DNA of 64,000 nt from Caminibacter mediatlanticus TB-2 (GCF_005843985.1 NZ_CP040463.1:1104001-1168000), one strand, 5' to 3'; positions 26,434 to 35,316 are shown, counted from the first letter of the stretch. A program made the numbers and translations. Notes: generated from the sequence alone by a model not told the origin.

Positions 26434-27111
26434 TTAATCTCCTATAATAAATCCACTTATTTTATTTTCTATCATAAATTTTTTTGCTTCATTATATGTT
26501 TTAAATCCTGTTATATAAACTTTATAAAATCTTCCAATCTTTAATACAGCAGTATTATATCCTAAATTTTTATATCTATTAGACAATACTATTGCACCAT
26601 TTTTATTAATAAATGCTCCTATTTGAACTTTAAAGCCTGTTACATAATTTTTTCCTTTAAATCCAATAACTTTAATAATAACAGGAGCAGTACCAGTCAC
26701 ATCAAGACCAATTTTTTTACCAGCTGCATAACTTAAATCTATAATTCTTCCTTTAATAAAAGGACCTCTATCATTAATTCTAACAATTACACTTTTATTA
26801 TTATTTAAATTTGTAACTTTCACTATTGTATTCATAGGTAGTGTCTTATGAGCCGCAGTATATGCATACATATTATAAATTTCTCCATTACTTGTATATC
26901 TTCCATGAAAGTCAGGTCCATACCAACTTGCAATTCCTCTTTGACTCCATCCAATATTTACTGAATTCATAGGAAAATACATTTGACCATTTATTGAATA
27001 AGGTTTTTTTGTTGGAATGGTAGCATATGGTGTATTATAAACTTTTGTTACATACTCTTTTGTTGAACAACCTATTAATAAAAAATAAATAATTAATAAA
27101 AAATATTTCAT
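26434..27111 (-). CDS. rlpA: Septal ring lytic transglycosylase RlpA-like lipoprotein
   Basis: A 225-residue outer-membrane lipoprotein: lipobox LIGC near 12-15, then a double-psi beta-barrel with GIASWYGPDFHGRYTSNGE near 58, HKTLPMNTIVKVTN near 88 and RINDRGPFIKGRIIDLSYAA near 110 with the catalytic Asp. A C-terminal SPOR-like domain (about 155-225) should bind denuded glycan strands at the septum. Next to mltD, another lytic enzyme. Identification is strong. Confidence 0.92.
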   Translation of the reverse strand: MKYFLLIIYFLLIGCSTKEYVTKVYNTPYATIPTKKPYSINGQMYFPMNSVNIGWSQRGIASWYGPDFHGRYTSNGEIYNMYAYTAAHKTLPMNTIVKVTNLNNNKSVIVRINDRGPFIKGRIIDLSYAAGKKIGLDVTGTAPVIIKVIGFKGKNYVTGFKVQIGAFINKNGAIVLSNRYKNLGYNTAVLKIGRFYKVYITGFKTYNEAKKFMIENKISGFIIGD

Positions 27112-27119
27112 TAATCCCC

Positions 27120-28457
27120 TTATAATTTCTGAGGTATTTTTATTACTTCTCCAACCCTTATAATATTACTTTTTAATCTATTAATTCTTTTAATTTTTTT
27201 ATAAGAAACTCCAAATTTTAAAGCAATTTTATTTAAAGTATCACCTGGTTTTACTTTATATTTTACAAACCTCTCATTTAGAGGAATTATTAATTTTTGA
27301 TTTACTCTTAAATATTTTCCAAGTTTATTATAATCTTTTATCATTTTTACTTTAATTCCATACATTTTTGCAATTTTTAATAATGTATCACCCTTTTTTA
27401 CTTTATAGACATATAAAAATCTACCTTTTGATTTAAAATGTGTTTTAAAAAAAGCAAGTTTTTTATACGGAATATAAATATAATATTTATAAGGAGGTGT
27501 AAAAGAGTATTTTAATTGCATATTTTTTTTTCTAAGATTTTTATAATTTATATTTAAAAATCTTGCAACATAGTACAAAGAAGTCCCAGGTGATACATTT
27601 ACCCTAACAAATTCAGGTGTTACACCACTATTTAGAATATAAGAGTTTGAATATTTTAAAAACTCATCATTACTAAATAAAAAGCTAAGAGCTAAAACTT
27701 TTAAAATATAATCTCTTGTCTCTTTTGGTAAATATTGTCTTTTTAAACCTTTTTGAAACCTTAATAAGTCTTCTAAATCTATTTGGATGTAGTCTAATTT
27801 TTTATATAACTTATATAAAGGTAAAAATTTTTTTCTTCCTTCTCTTTGATAATCTCTTATTATTTTTCTATATTCTTTAATTCTCTTATCTTTTTTACAT
27901 TTTTTTCCTAATTTTTCACATAATTTATCTACTTTTGCCCTTACTACTGCTTCTACAACTCTTGCCTCACCTGCATTATAAGCCATTACAGCTAAATACC
28001 ATTTACCAAAAAATTTATGTAAATATTTTAAATATTCAATTGCAGCTTTTGTAGATTTTATTGGGTCTCTTCTCTCATCTACATACTCATCAATTTTTAA
28101 TCCAAATTTTTTTGCAGTTGAAGGCATAAACTGCCAAAGCCCTGTTGCTTTTTTATGAGATTTAGCATTTAAGGTAAAATAACTCTCAGCCATAGCAACT
28201 GAGATTAAAGGTGAAGGAATGTTTGATTTTAAAATACTTTTCCTAATAATAGGAAGTATATCATATCCATTTTCTAAAATATTTATAAAATATCTTTTTT
28301 TTCGATAGTAATATTCATCATATTTTTCTTTAAGAGGTTTATAATATAAAAAGCCTTCATTTATATCTAATGCTCTTAAAACATTTAAATTATTTTGATT
28401 TAAAATATCAGCAAATAAAAAAATATTAAAAATAAAAATAAATAAAAATTTTTTCAT
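27120..28457 (-). CDS. mltD: Membrane-bound lytic murein transglycosylase D with LysM repeats
   Basis: A 445-residue periplasmic transglycosylase. After a signal sequence (about 1-16) comes an SLT/GH23 domain with the catalytic Glu in AMAESYFTLNAKSHKKATG near 88-106, LWQFMPSTAKKFGL near 107 and AYNAGEARVVEA near 159. The C-terminus holds two clear LysM modules (about 350-393 and 400-443) and a weaker one before them. The stop lies eight bases from rlpA and the start overlaps tatD by four. It cleaves and remodels peptidoglycan. Confidence 0.92.
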   Translation of the reverse strand: MKKFLFIFIFNIFLFADILNQNNLNVLRALDINEGFLYYKPLKEKYDEYYYRKKRYFINILENGYDILPIIRKSILKSNIPSPLISVAMAESYFTLNAKSHKKATGLWQFMPSTAKKFGLKIDEYVDERRDPIKSTKAAIEYLKYLHKFFGKWYLAVMAYNAGEARVVEAVVRAKVDKLCEKLGKKCKKDKRIKEYRKIIRDYQREGRKKFLPLYKLYKKLDYIQIDLEDLLRFQKGLKRQYLPKETRDYILKVLALSFLFSNDEFLKYSNSYILNSGVTPEFVRVNVSPGTSLYYVARFLNINYKNLRKKNMQLKYSFTPPYKYYIYIPYKKLAFFKTHFKSKGRFLYVYKVKKGDTLLKIAKMYGIKVKMIKDYNKLGKYLRVNQKLIIPLNERFVKYKVKPGDTLNKIALKFGVSYKKIKRINRLKSNIIRVGEVIKIPQKL

Positions 28458-29203
28458 ATATTAAATAACCTTCTTGCATTTTTTGTTGTAATCTCTTCTA
28501 CATCTTCTTTTGATACATCCCAAAGCTCAGCAATCTTATCTCTTACTAATATTGTGTAATATGGCTCATTCTTTTTACCTCTATATGGATGTGGTGTCAA
28601 ATATGGTGAATCAGTTTCTATTATTACCTTATCTTTTGGAATTTCAGGAAATACTTCTACTAATTTTCTTGCATTTTTAAAAGTAATAACACCACCTATT
28701 CCATAATAAAATCTATCACTAAAATCCAACAATTGATGTGCTGCATTAAAACAATGAAAAACACCTCTAATCTCTGGATGAGATTTTATAATCTCATAAC
28801 TATCTGCTGTTGCTTCTCTTATATGGACTATAATAGGTTTATTAAATTCTTTTGCTATATTAATTTGTCTATGAAATAGTTCAATTTGTTTTTTTTGTTT
28901 ATCTTTGTCTTTTACCCAATGATAATCAAGACCTATTTCACCAACAGCAACACATTTTGGATGAGTAATATAATCAAGTAATAATTTATCATCATACTTT
29001 TCTATATCAACAGGATGAACTCCAACAGCAAAATATATATTATTATATTTTTCTGATAATTTAATAGCCCTATTTAAATCACTTGGGTCTGCTGCTGGAA
29101 TTATAAATTTTTCAACACCTACTTCTTTTGCCCTTTTTATTACCTCATCTATATCATCAATAAATTTTTGATTATCTAAATGGGTATGGGTATCAATTAT
29201 CAT
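28454..29203 (-). CDS. tatD: TatD-family metal-dependent DNase
   Basis: A 249-residue TIM-barrel hydrolase. MIIDTHTHLDNQKF at the start gives the HxH metal site; GEIGLDYHW near 89 gives Glu; HIREA near 125, FHCFN near 150 and ETDSPYLTPHPYRGKKNEP near 195 complete the metal set. I choose ATG at 29203, ten bases after AAAAAGG, over an upstream in-frame codon at 29245 that adds 14 unconserved residues. It diverges from the malic enzyme gene. Confidence 0.92.
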   Translation of the reverse strand: MIIDTHTHLDNQKFIDDIDEVIKRAKEVGVEKFIIPAADPSDLNRAIKLSEKYNNIYFAVGVHPVDIEKYDDKLLLDYITHPKCVAVGEIGLDYHWVKDKDKQKKQIELFHRQINIAKEFNKPIIVHIREATADSYEIIKSHPEIRGVFHCFNAAHQLLDFSDRFYYGIGGVITFKNARKLVEVFPEIPKDKVIIETDSPYLTPHPYRGKKNEPYYTILVRDKIAELWDVSKEDVEEITTKNARRLFNI

Positions 29204-29259
29204 GGATTTATAACCTTTTTTATTTTTTAAATATAATTCTATCAAAAAAAGGTTAATGT
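29204..29259. promoter_or_regulatory. Shared divergent promoter tatD/malic enzyme
   Basis: TATAAT at 29232-29237 points to the malic enzyme, which has ribosome site AAAAAAAGG. On the other strand TATATT overlaps the same bases and is followed by AAAAAAGG for tatD. Inferred from sequence. Confidence 0.45.
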
Positions 29260-30573
29260 ATGTCTAAAACAACTATTACAAAAGAAGAAGCATTAAAATA
29301 TCATTCAACTCCTATCCCTGGAAAAACAGCAATACAAATAACAAAACCTGTAAATAATAGTAAAGATTTATCTCTTGCATATACACCTGGTGTTGCATAT
29401 CCCTGTTTAGAAATAGATAAAAATGAAGAATTAGCTTATAAGTATACAAATAAATCAAACTTAGTAGCTGTTATTACTGATTCAACTGCTGTTTTAGGAC
29501 TTGGTGAGTTAAAACCAGTAGCAGGAAAACCTGTAATGGAAGGTAAAGCTGTTTTATTTAAAAAATTTGCATACATTGATGCCTTTGATATTGAATTAAA
29601 TGTACATTCTATTGACGAAATAGTAAATGTAATAAGTGCAATATCTCCAACATTTGGAGGCATAAATTTAGAAGATATAAAAGCTCCAAAATGTTTCGAA
29701 ATTGAAAAAAGATTACAAAAACTTTGCAATATACCAATTTTTCATGATGACCAACACGGAACAGCTATTATATCTGCTGCTGCAATCATAAATGGTTGCG
29801 AAATAACAGGAAAAAAACTTGATGAAATTAAAGTAGTAATCATAGGAGCTGGCGCAGCAGGAATTGCAGCAGCAGAGATGTATAAAGCAATAGGAATTAA
29901 TAATATAATTTTAGTTGATAGTAAAGGTGCCGTTACAACAAAACGATGTGATTTAAATGAATATAAACAAAAATTTGCTGTAAATGAAAACATTACTACC
30001 TTAGAAGAAGCAATTAAAAATGCTGATGTAGTTATAGGAAATTCAGTTGCAAATTGCATAACACCTGATATGGTAAAAAAATTAAATAAAAATGCTATGC
30101 TTTTTGTTATGTCAAATCCAGACCCTGAAATAAAACCTGAACTTGCAAGAGAAGTTAGAGATGATTTAATTATTGCAACAGGTAGAAGCGATTATCCAAA
30201 TCAAATTAATAATGTATTAGGTTTCCCTTTTATATTTAGAGGCGCATTAGATACATATGCAAAAGAAATAAATATGCAAATGAAAATTGCAGCGTGCTTC
30301 TCATTAGCAAATTTAGCAAAAAAATCATGCCCTTTTTATGTAAAAAAAGCTTATAATGAAATAGAATTAAGATTTGGAAAAGATTATATTTTGCCAAAGC
30401 CTTTTGATAGAAGAGTATTTGTTGATGTATCAGTTGCAGTTGCTAAAGCTTCAATTGAAAGTGGAGTATCAAGAATAAAAGTAGACAACATTGACAAATG
30501 GATAGAAGAATATAAATTACATTTGATAAAAACACTCAAAGAAAAAGAAGGAATTGATTATTTTGAGTGTTAA
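29260..30573 (+). CDS. maeB: Malic enzyme (oxaloacetate-decarboxylating)
   Basis: Oxidatively decarboxylates malate to pyruvate, probably with NADP. The 437-residue form lacks the phosphotransacetylase domain of enteric MaeB. Visible: catalytic Tyr in LAYTPGVAYPCLEI near 38, Lys in LGELKPVAGKPVMEGKA near 78-94, metal ligands EDIKAPKCFEIE near 133 and FHDDQHGTAII near 157, and the dinucleotide fold VIIGAGAAGIAAAEM near 190. Together with ppsA it supplies a malate to PEP route. Its stop is immediately adjacent to the convergent pseudogene. Confidence 0.93.
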   Translation: MSKTTITKEEALKYHSTPIPGKTAIQITKPVNNSKDLSLAYTPGVAYPCLEIDKNEELAYKYTNKSNLVAVITDSTAVLGLGELKPVAGKPVMEGKAVLFKKFAYIDAFDIELNVHSIDEIVNVISAISPTFGGINLEDIKAPKCFEIEKRLQKLCNIPIFHDDQHGTAIISAAAIINGCEITGKKLDEIKVVIIGAGAAGIAAAEMYKAIGINNIILVDSKGAVTTKRCDLNEYKQKFAVNENITTLEEAIKNADVVIGNSVANCITPDMVKKLNKNAMLFVMSNPDPEIKPELAREVRDDLIIATGRSDYPNQINNVLGFPFIFRGALDTYAKEINMQMKIAACFSLANLAKKSCPFYVKKAYNEIELRFGKDYILPKPFDRRVFVDVSVAVAKASIESGVSRIKVDNIDKWIEEYKLHLIKTLKEKEGIDYFEC

Positions 30574-30885
30574 TTATTTTTTAACTTCTCCTATTTTCTT
30601 TTCTATTGACTTTATTTTTTGAGTGAGTCTATTTGATTTATTTTTTCTTATATCCATTTTTATTGTTGTATAAACTCTATTACAATCTTTTTCTAATTAC
30701 TTATATGCATTATTTATAATTTGTGTAGCTTCTTCTATTATATCAACCTCAAAAATTGTACCCATTGGTGTTAGTTGATAATTTATATTGCTTTCTTTAA
30801 ACATTTTTATAATTCTACTAACATACTCACTTACACTCTCCCCTTTATCTGTTGGAAACATAGCAAATTCAACTAATACACTCAT
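30574..30885 (-). pseudogene. MTH1187/YkoF-type thiamine-binding family gene with an in-frame TAA
   Basis: The frame from ATG 30885 gives MSVLVEFAMFPTDKGESVSE and the MGTIFEVD segment typical of MTH1187-family proteins. It ends at TAA 30697-30699 after 62 residues. Past that stop the same frame continues LEKDCNRVYTTIKMDIRKNK to a stop at 30574-30576, which is the normal C-terminal half (RVYTTIK and a closing KIKSIEKKIG helix). Total 103 codons, the family's usual length. One base substitution explains the lesion. Members bind thiamine or related pyrimidines; whether this copy makes anything is unknown. Five bases after the membrane gene upstream. Confidence 0.82.
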
Positions 30886-30890
30886 TAGTT

Positions 30891-31577
30891 CTACTTTGTA
30901 AAAATATTTTTAATAATCCAACCAAATAATAATGGTAATAATATTAAATTTAACAAAAATTTTGAAAAATAGACAATCGATAAATTTATAAATGCATTTA
31001 ATATATTTTCACTATTTTTTATATAAAATTTTATTTTTTCTTTCAATGATGAAATATTTGAGATATTATTGTCAGTTTTTGTTTTTATTAATACTTTTTC
31101 ATATTTATCAATTGATGGTTTAAAAATTTTATCATCTAAATAACTACTACTAATAGCACTAAAAGGAATAAATAATCTTAAAATTATTAATATCATTAAA
31201 AAACTTTTTACTAATTTACTTTCTTTAAAAAAATAAACAATAAATAAAATTAAAAAAATAAAAAATATAATATTAAATTTTGAAATTTCGTATATTATTT
31301 TTTCTGCTCCTAAAACCCATAAAGAAAGTGTAATCATATCTGAAAATCTCTCAATGGCATCATTAATTGGGTCTAATACCTGTCCAAGTGCAATATTAGC
31401 ATCAACACCTATTCCAAAACTAATACTACTCTCTTGCAAAGTTGAAATCATTCCGTTAAAACTTCTAACAATAGCATACGTAAAAAATGCCTGTTTTAAG
31501 GAGTTATTAATATATTCATTGGCAAATCTATCATATAAAGGAGTTGATAAATATATCAACAAAACAAATAAGGGCAA
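30891..31577 (-). CDS. Conserved-type integral membrane protein, unknown function, doubtful 5' end
   Basis: A 228-residue frame with about five membrane helices (near 1-10, 85-115, 122-140, 195-225) and a conserved-looking block ANIALGQVLDPINDAIERFSDMI near 59. I cannot assign a function. No ATG suits the start: the listed start is a TTG without a ribosome site. An ATG at 31632 in another frame gives MKYIKIFNI then stops; dropping one base from the run near 31605 would join it to NNKNLKKIILPLF and this frame. Either the start is unusual or the gene is frameshifted. Confidence 0.6.
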   Translation of the reverse strand: MPLFVLLIYLSTPLYDRFANEYINNSLKQAFFTYAIVRSFNGMISTLQESSISFGIGVDANIALGQVLDPINDAIERFSDMITLSLWVLGAEKIIYEISKFNIIFFIFLILFIVYFFKESKLVKSFLMILIILRLFIPFSAISSSYLDDKIFKPSIDKYEKVLIKTKTDNNISNISSLKEKIKFYIKNSENILNAFINLSIVYFSKFLLNLILLPLLFGWIIKNIFTK

Positions 31578-31671
31578 AATAATTTTTTTTAAATTTTTAT
31601 TGTTAAATATTAAATATTTTAATATATTTCATCCTTTTTATTTTATATTATTTAACATAATAATTTTTCTA

Positions 31672-32577
31672 TTAACTAACAAACTTTCCACTTCTTTTTC
31701 TATCTGCTTCCATAATTTCAATTTCTCTCGCTCCACTTACAACTATTCCATCATCATATCTATAATCTAAATCTTTGTTTTTATTTGGATAATCAACTGC
31801 ATTTAAGATAACCTTTATTGCATTTATTCTTGCAAGATGTTTATTATCACTTCTAATTACGGTCCAAGGAGCATAATGAGTATGAGTTGCTTTTAACATT
31901 TTATATTTCATTTCTGTAAATTCATCCCATTTATCCTGAGCTTGTAAATCTATTTCACTTAACTTCCATTGTCTAAGCGGGTCTTTTCTTCGTTTTTCAA
32001 ATCTTCTTGCTTGTTCTTCTTTTGAAATTGAAAGATATATTTTTACTAATATAGTCTCTTCCATTACAAGAGATTTCTCAAACATTGGACACTCTTGCAT
32101 AAAAACTCTATATTGCTCAGGCGTACAAAATCCAAAAACAGGCTCTACCATCGCTCTATTATACCAACTTCTATCAAAAAAAACTATTTCTCCTCCTCTT
32201 GGAAATTGCTCTACATATCGTTGAAAATACCACTGAGTTTTTTGAACATCACTTGGCTTTCCAAGAGCTACCACTCTATAATGCTTTTCATTCATATATC
32301 TAACAATCCTTCTAATAGTACCACCTTTTCCAGCTGCATCTCTGCCTTCAAATAAAACTATCATTCTTAAATTTTTCTCTTCTAAATAACTTTGCATTTT
32401 TATAAGTTCTGCTTGATAAGGTTTTAGCTCTTGTTCTTGAAGGTATTTTCTAATAGCTTTTTTATTAACTCTTTTTAATTCCATATATTCATTAATTAAA
32501 TCATTTAACCTCATTTTTTTATTACCAACTAAAACATACTCGGGATTATATAACTCATTTATATTAATTTTTTCCAT
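31672..32577 (-). CDS. ppk2: Polyphosphate kinase 2
   Basis: Transfers phosphate between polyphosphate and nucleotides. The 301-residue protein has the PPK2 Walker A VLFEGRDAAGKGGTIRR near 74-90, the lid-side KPSDVQKTQWYFQRYVEQFPRGGEIVFFDRSWYNRAMVEPVFGF region (about 102-148, with Walker B FFDRSWYNR), and RRKDPLRQWKLSEID near 197. Single-domain, class I size. Preference for ADP or GDP cannot be told from sequence. It heads a minus-strand set with the membrane protein and thiamine-family gene and diverges from the ParA gene. Confidence 0.93.
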   Translation of the reverse strand: MEKININELYNPEYVLVGNKKMRLNDLINEYMELKRVNKKAIRKYLQEQELKPYQAELIKMQSYLEEKNLRMIVLFEGRDAAGKGGTIRRIVRYMNEKHYRVVALGKPSDVQKTQWYFQRYVEQFPRGGEIVFFDRSWYNRAMVEPVFGFCTPEQYRVFMQECPMFEKSLVMEETILVKIYLSISKEEQARRFEKRRKDPLRQWKLSEIDLQAQDKWDEFTEMKYKMLKATHTHYAPWTVIRSDNKHLARINAIKVILNAVDYPNKNKDLDYRYDDGIVVSGAREIEIMEADRKRSGKFVS

Positions 32578-32624
32578 TGAAACTCCCCTAAGTTTTTGAT
32601 ATTATACTAAAAAAGGTAATCTTT
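32578..32624. promoter_or_regulatory. Shared divergent promoter ppk2/parA-like
   Basis: Minus-strand TATAAT at 32601-32606 points to ppk2; the opposite reading TATTAT at 32600-32605 points to the ParA gene. ParA has AAAAAAGG, ppk2 has GGGGAG. Inferred from sequence. Confidence 0.5.
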
Positions 32625-33224
32625 ATGATTATAAGTATATCAAACATTAAAGGTGGTGTTGGAAAAACAACAACTGCTGTAAACTTAGCAACAATCGCCT
32701 CATTACAAGGTATTAAAACACTGCTAATTGATGCTGATATACAAAAAGCATGTAAAATTTTTTTTCAAATACAACAAATAAATAACAATTTTTATAAGAC
32801 AGAGTATAAAGATTTATACATATTAGAAGATAGAAATCCTAAAAACTTATCTAAAAATTATGATTTAATTATCATAGACTTACCAGCTGGTATGAATAAA
32901 AAAATTAAAAACTGTATAAATAAAAGTGATTTAATAATAATACCAACAACTCCATCAATTTTAGCACTTAATACTTATAATCAATTAGTTAATTACGAAA
33001 TAAAAAATGCAAGAATATTATTAAATAACGTAGAAAAAAAAGAAACTCATAAAAAAGTTGTAGAGTTAATATTAAAACTCCCTAAATCTCAATACTTTCG
33101 TTCATATATTCCAAAAAGTGAACATATTGAAAATATGCCTTTTTTACAAAAAAATATATTTAAAATTGCACCAAACTCCCATATAACAAAAGCATATAAA
33201 AAAATATTAGAAGAAATTATTTAA
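32625..33224 (+). CDS. Orphan ParA/MinD-family ATPase
   Basis: A 199-residue deviant Walker ATPase: ISNIKGGVGKTTTAVNLA at 6-23, IDADIQKA near 37 and IIIDLPAG near 86. Compact ParA size, without the N-terminal DNA-binding extension. ParA proteins position plasmids, chromosomes or protein complexes by ATP-dependent surface gradients. There is no ParB or obvious partner next to it: upstream is ppk2 on the other strand and downstream a convergent polyprenyl synthase overlapping by four bases. Cargo unknown. Confidence 0.82.
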   Translation: MIISISNIKGGVGKTTTAVNLATIASLQGIKTLLIDADIQKACKIFFQIQQINNNFYKTEYKDLYILEDRNPKNLSKNYDLIIIDLPAGMNKKIKNCINKSDLIIIPTTPSILALNTYNQLVNYEIKNARILLNNVEKKETHKKVVELILKLPKSQYFRSYIPKSEHIENMPFLQKNIFKIAPNSHITKAYKKILEEII

Positions 33225-34084
33225 TATTTTCTTTCAACTATTTTATCTGCTATGTTTTCAAGTTTAGTTATTTTATAATCTTTAATAGCATCTTTTGCTT
33301 CTTCAACTAAATTTTTTGCTTCGAAATAACATTTTTCTAAAACACCATATTTTTTCATTAATTCTCTTATCCATTCAATTTCATCATTAGATAATTTCTT
33401 TTTATAAAGAGATATTAATTTTTCTTTTTCTTTATCATTTACTTTTTCAAAAAGATATATAAAAGGCAAAGTGGTTTTACCTTCATAAAAGTCATGCATT
33501 GATGGTTTTCCAATAGTTTTAGAATCTTGTGTTATATCTAACAAATCATCTATAATCTGAAAAGCTATTCCAATATTTCTTCCATAAGTACCAAATTTTT
33601 CTACATCATAATTTGATAAAAATGCACTGGCTTTACAACTTGCTTCAATTAAACTTGCAGTTTTTTTATAAATCATTTGCATATATTTATCTTTATCTAA
33701 ATTAATATTTTTACTAAGTTTTACATCTTCAAGCTCGCCTTCTGATAATAATCTAACAGCATTTGAAATAATTTTAGCAACTTCTTTATCAAAATCTACT
33801 AAATCATAAAAACAAGTCGAATAAATAATATCTCCAAGCATTACAGCTGTAAAATCTCCATATTTTGCATTAATAGATTTTACTCCTCTTCTTGTGTCAG
33901 CTTCATCTATTACATCATCATGAAGCAAACTTGCAAGATGAATCCCCTCTACTATTGCAGCAAGTTTTTTAGCATTAGGATTAATTATTGTAATAATTTT
34001 CCCTCTTATTCCTTTGCCTTTTTTTATATCTTTATATTCTTCATATTTTTCAAATCTTTTATCTAATATATCTAAAAAATTCAT
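33221..34084 (-). CDS. ispB: Polyprenyl diphosphate synthase, long-chain type
   Basis: A 287-residue trans-prenyl transferase. The first Asp-rich motif is LLHDDVIDEADTRRG near 53-67 and the second is IDDLLDITQDSKTIGKP near 178. AVMLGDIIYSTCF near 79 and the small residues before the first motif resemble octaprenyl-type enzymes that make quinone side chains rather than farnesyl synthase. Exact chain length is inference. The start overlaps the next upstream gene by four bases. Confidence 0.85.
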   Translation of the reverse strand: MNFLDILDKRFEKYEEYKDIKKGKGIRGKIITIINPNAKKLAAIVEGIHLASLLHDDVIDEADTRRGVKSINAKYGDFTAVMLGDIIYSTCFYDLVDFDKEVAKIISNAVRLLSEGELEDVKLSKNINLDKDKYMQMIYKKTASLIEASCKASAFLSNYDVEKFGTYGRNIGIAFQIIDDLLDITQDSKTIGKPSMHDFYEGKTTLPFIYLFEKVNDKEKEKLISLYKKKLSNDEIEWIRELMKKYGVLEKCYFEAKNLVEEAKDAIKDYKITKLENIADKIVERKY

Positions 34085-34464
34085 TCTTTACCTTTAAAAT
34101 TAACTTTTACCCCTTTTTTATTAAATAAGTATATCTTAAAAGTAGCATTTTCATCATTAAAACTATCAAATTTAATCCAAAAATAAGGAAATGGCTCTAC
34201 TAAATCTGTAATTTTTACTTTAAAACTATTAACTGGATAATTTTTATATAATTCAATGTGATGTGGAAAATTATCATATATATAAATAACTGTCAATACA
34301 TCATTTTTATATAGTGTCCACCACAATATAAATGAATGAGAAAAATTTTTATAATATACATCAAATACTGCCTTCTCATCTTTTTTTAAAGTAAGAGTAT
34401 ATGGAAAATTAATATAAGTAGAAAAAAGAAAAATAGGAAGAAAAATAATAAAAAATTTATTCAT
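34081..34464 (-). CDS. Small exported protein of unknown function
   Basis: A 127-residue product with an N-terminal hydrophobic signal (about 2-18) and a beta-rich, aromatic-rich remainder such as FSHSFILWWTLYKNDVLTVIYIYDNFPHH near 41. I do not recognise a family. Probably periplasmic. It overlaps the DUF2018 gene upstream and the polyprenyl synthase gene downstream, so it is part of a coupled trio. Confidence 0.7.
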   Translation of the reverse strand: MNKFFIIFLPIFLFSTYINFPYTLTLKKDEKAVFDVYYKNFSHSFILWWTLYKNDVLTVIYIYDNFPHHIELYKNYPVNSFKVKITDLVEPFPYFWIKFDSFNDENATFKIYLFNKKGVKVNFKGKE

Positions 34465-34723
34465 TTTTAGTCAAAATATTTGCCATTGAATGAATATATA
34501 AATCTTGTTCAGTTTCTTCAAGTAAATCTGACTTATTAAAATAAATTTCATTTATTTTCTGCTCAACTTCATCACCATAACACTCTTCCGCTAAAATTTC
34601 AAGCGCTGCGAGCCTCTTAAACACATCTTCAAGCTCTTCAATTACTAAATTTTTATTTGCATGATAAACAATCTCAAAAAATTTATCTCTTGGTGTTTTA
34701 TTTTCATCAAATGGGTCAAACAT
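34457..34723 (-). CDS. DUF2018 family protein
   Basis: An 88-residue acidic helical protein starting MFDPFDENKTPRDKFFEI, the typical opening of the DUF2018 family known from Campylobacter and relatives. Function is unknown. I choose ATG 34723, preceded by AAAGGAGAA, over one at 34753 that adds ten residues overlapping the ribosome site. Upstream lie two identical 15-base direct repeats that may control it. Confidence 0.8.
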   Translation of the reverse strand: MFDPFDENKTPRDKFFEIVYHANKNLVIEELEDVFKRLAALEILAEECYGDEVEQKINEIYFNKSDLLEETEQDLYIHSMANILTKNE

Positions 34724-34768
34724 AACTTCTCCTTTTTTTTCGTAATTTAACATATTTTTTTATTTTTT

Positions 34769-34806
34769 CAATATTTTTACTAATTTTTTTCCAATATTTT
34801 TACTAA
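34769..34806. promoter_or_regulatory. Pair of 15-base direct repeats upstream of the DUF2018 gene
   Basis: CAATATTTTTACTAA occurs at 34769-34783 and again, identical, at 34792-34806, 23 bases apart start to start (about two helical turns). They lie 46-83 bases before the DUF2018 start. Spacing and identity suggest a tandem operator for an unknown regulator; in DNA this AT-rich, chance is a real alternative. Confidence 0.4.
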
Positions 34807-34895
34807 ATATTCTCATTAAAGTATTACTTATATAGTATAAATTAAATTTTTAAAAAATTTTTTATAGTTCAAATATTATTAACATAATATAATTT

Positions 34896-35267
34896 CTATT
34901 TATATTTAGAGACAAATTTTAAAGAAACTGAATTAATACAATATCTAAGTCCTGTTGGAGATGGTCCATCGCCAAAAAGATGTCCTAAGTGTGCCTTACA
35001 ATTTGCACACATAACCTCCACTCTTACCATTCCTCCACTAAAATCAGGACCTTCTAAAATTTCTCCAATACTTATATAAAAACTTGGCCAACCTGTACCA
35101 CTATCAAATTTATGTTCACTACTAAAAAGTGGACTCTCACAACATTTACATAAATAAATTCCAGCTTCTTTATTATCCCAATATTCATTATTAAAAGCAG
35201 GTTCAGTTCCTTTATTACAAATTACATACTTTTCAAATTCAGCTAATTTATTTTTACACTCACACAT
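34896..35267 (-). CDS. msrB: Peptide methionine-R-sulfoxide reductase MsrB
   Basis: Repairs oxidised methionine (R form). The 123-residue protein has the zinc CxxC pairs (CKCCES near 42 and [10 protein letters not shown] near 87), [11 protein letters not shown] near 54 and the catalytic Cys in [12 protein letters not shown] near 110. I use ATG 35267, six bases after AAAGG, instead of 35291. No msrA is next to it. It diverges from recR. Confidence 0.93.
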   Translation of the reverse strand: MCECKNKLAEFEKYVICNKGTEPAFNNEYWDNKEAGIYLCKCCESPLFSSEHKFDSGTGWPSFYISIGEILEGPDFSGGMVRVEVMCANCKAHLGHLFGDGPSPTGLRYCINSVSLKFVSKYK

Positions 35268-35316
35268 TTTATTCCTTTGATATAATTTCATACATTTTAT
35301 CTAAATTAGGAGCAAA
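35268..35316. promoter_or_regulatory. Shared divergent promoter msrB/recR
   Basis: A single TATAAT at 35281-35286 read toward recR; ATTATATC is its reverse toward msrB. recR has AGGAG, msrB has AAAGG. Inferred from sequence. Confidence 0.45.

Noticed and set aside
34810-34895. Possible intrinsic terminator downstream of msrB around AAATTTTTTAAAAAATTT-like sequence
   Set aside because: The palindrome is only A and T, gives a very weak hairpin, and similar runs occur throughout this AT-rich DNA.
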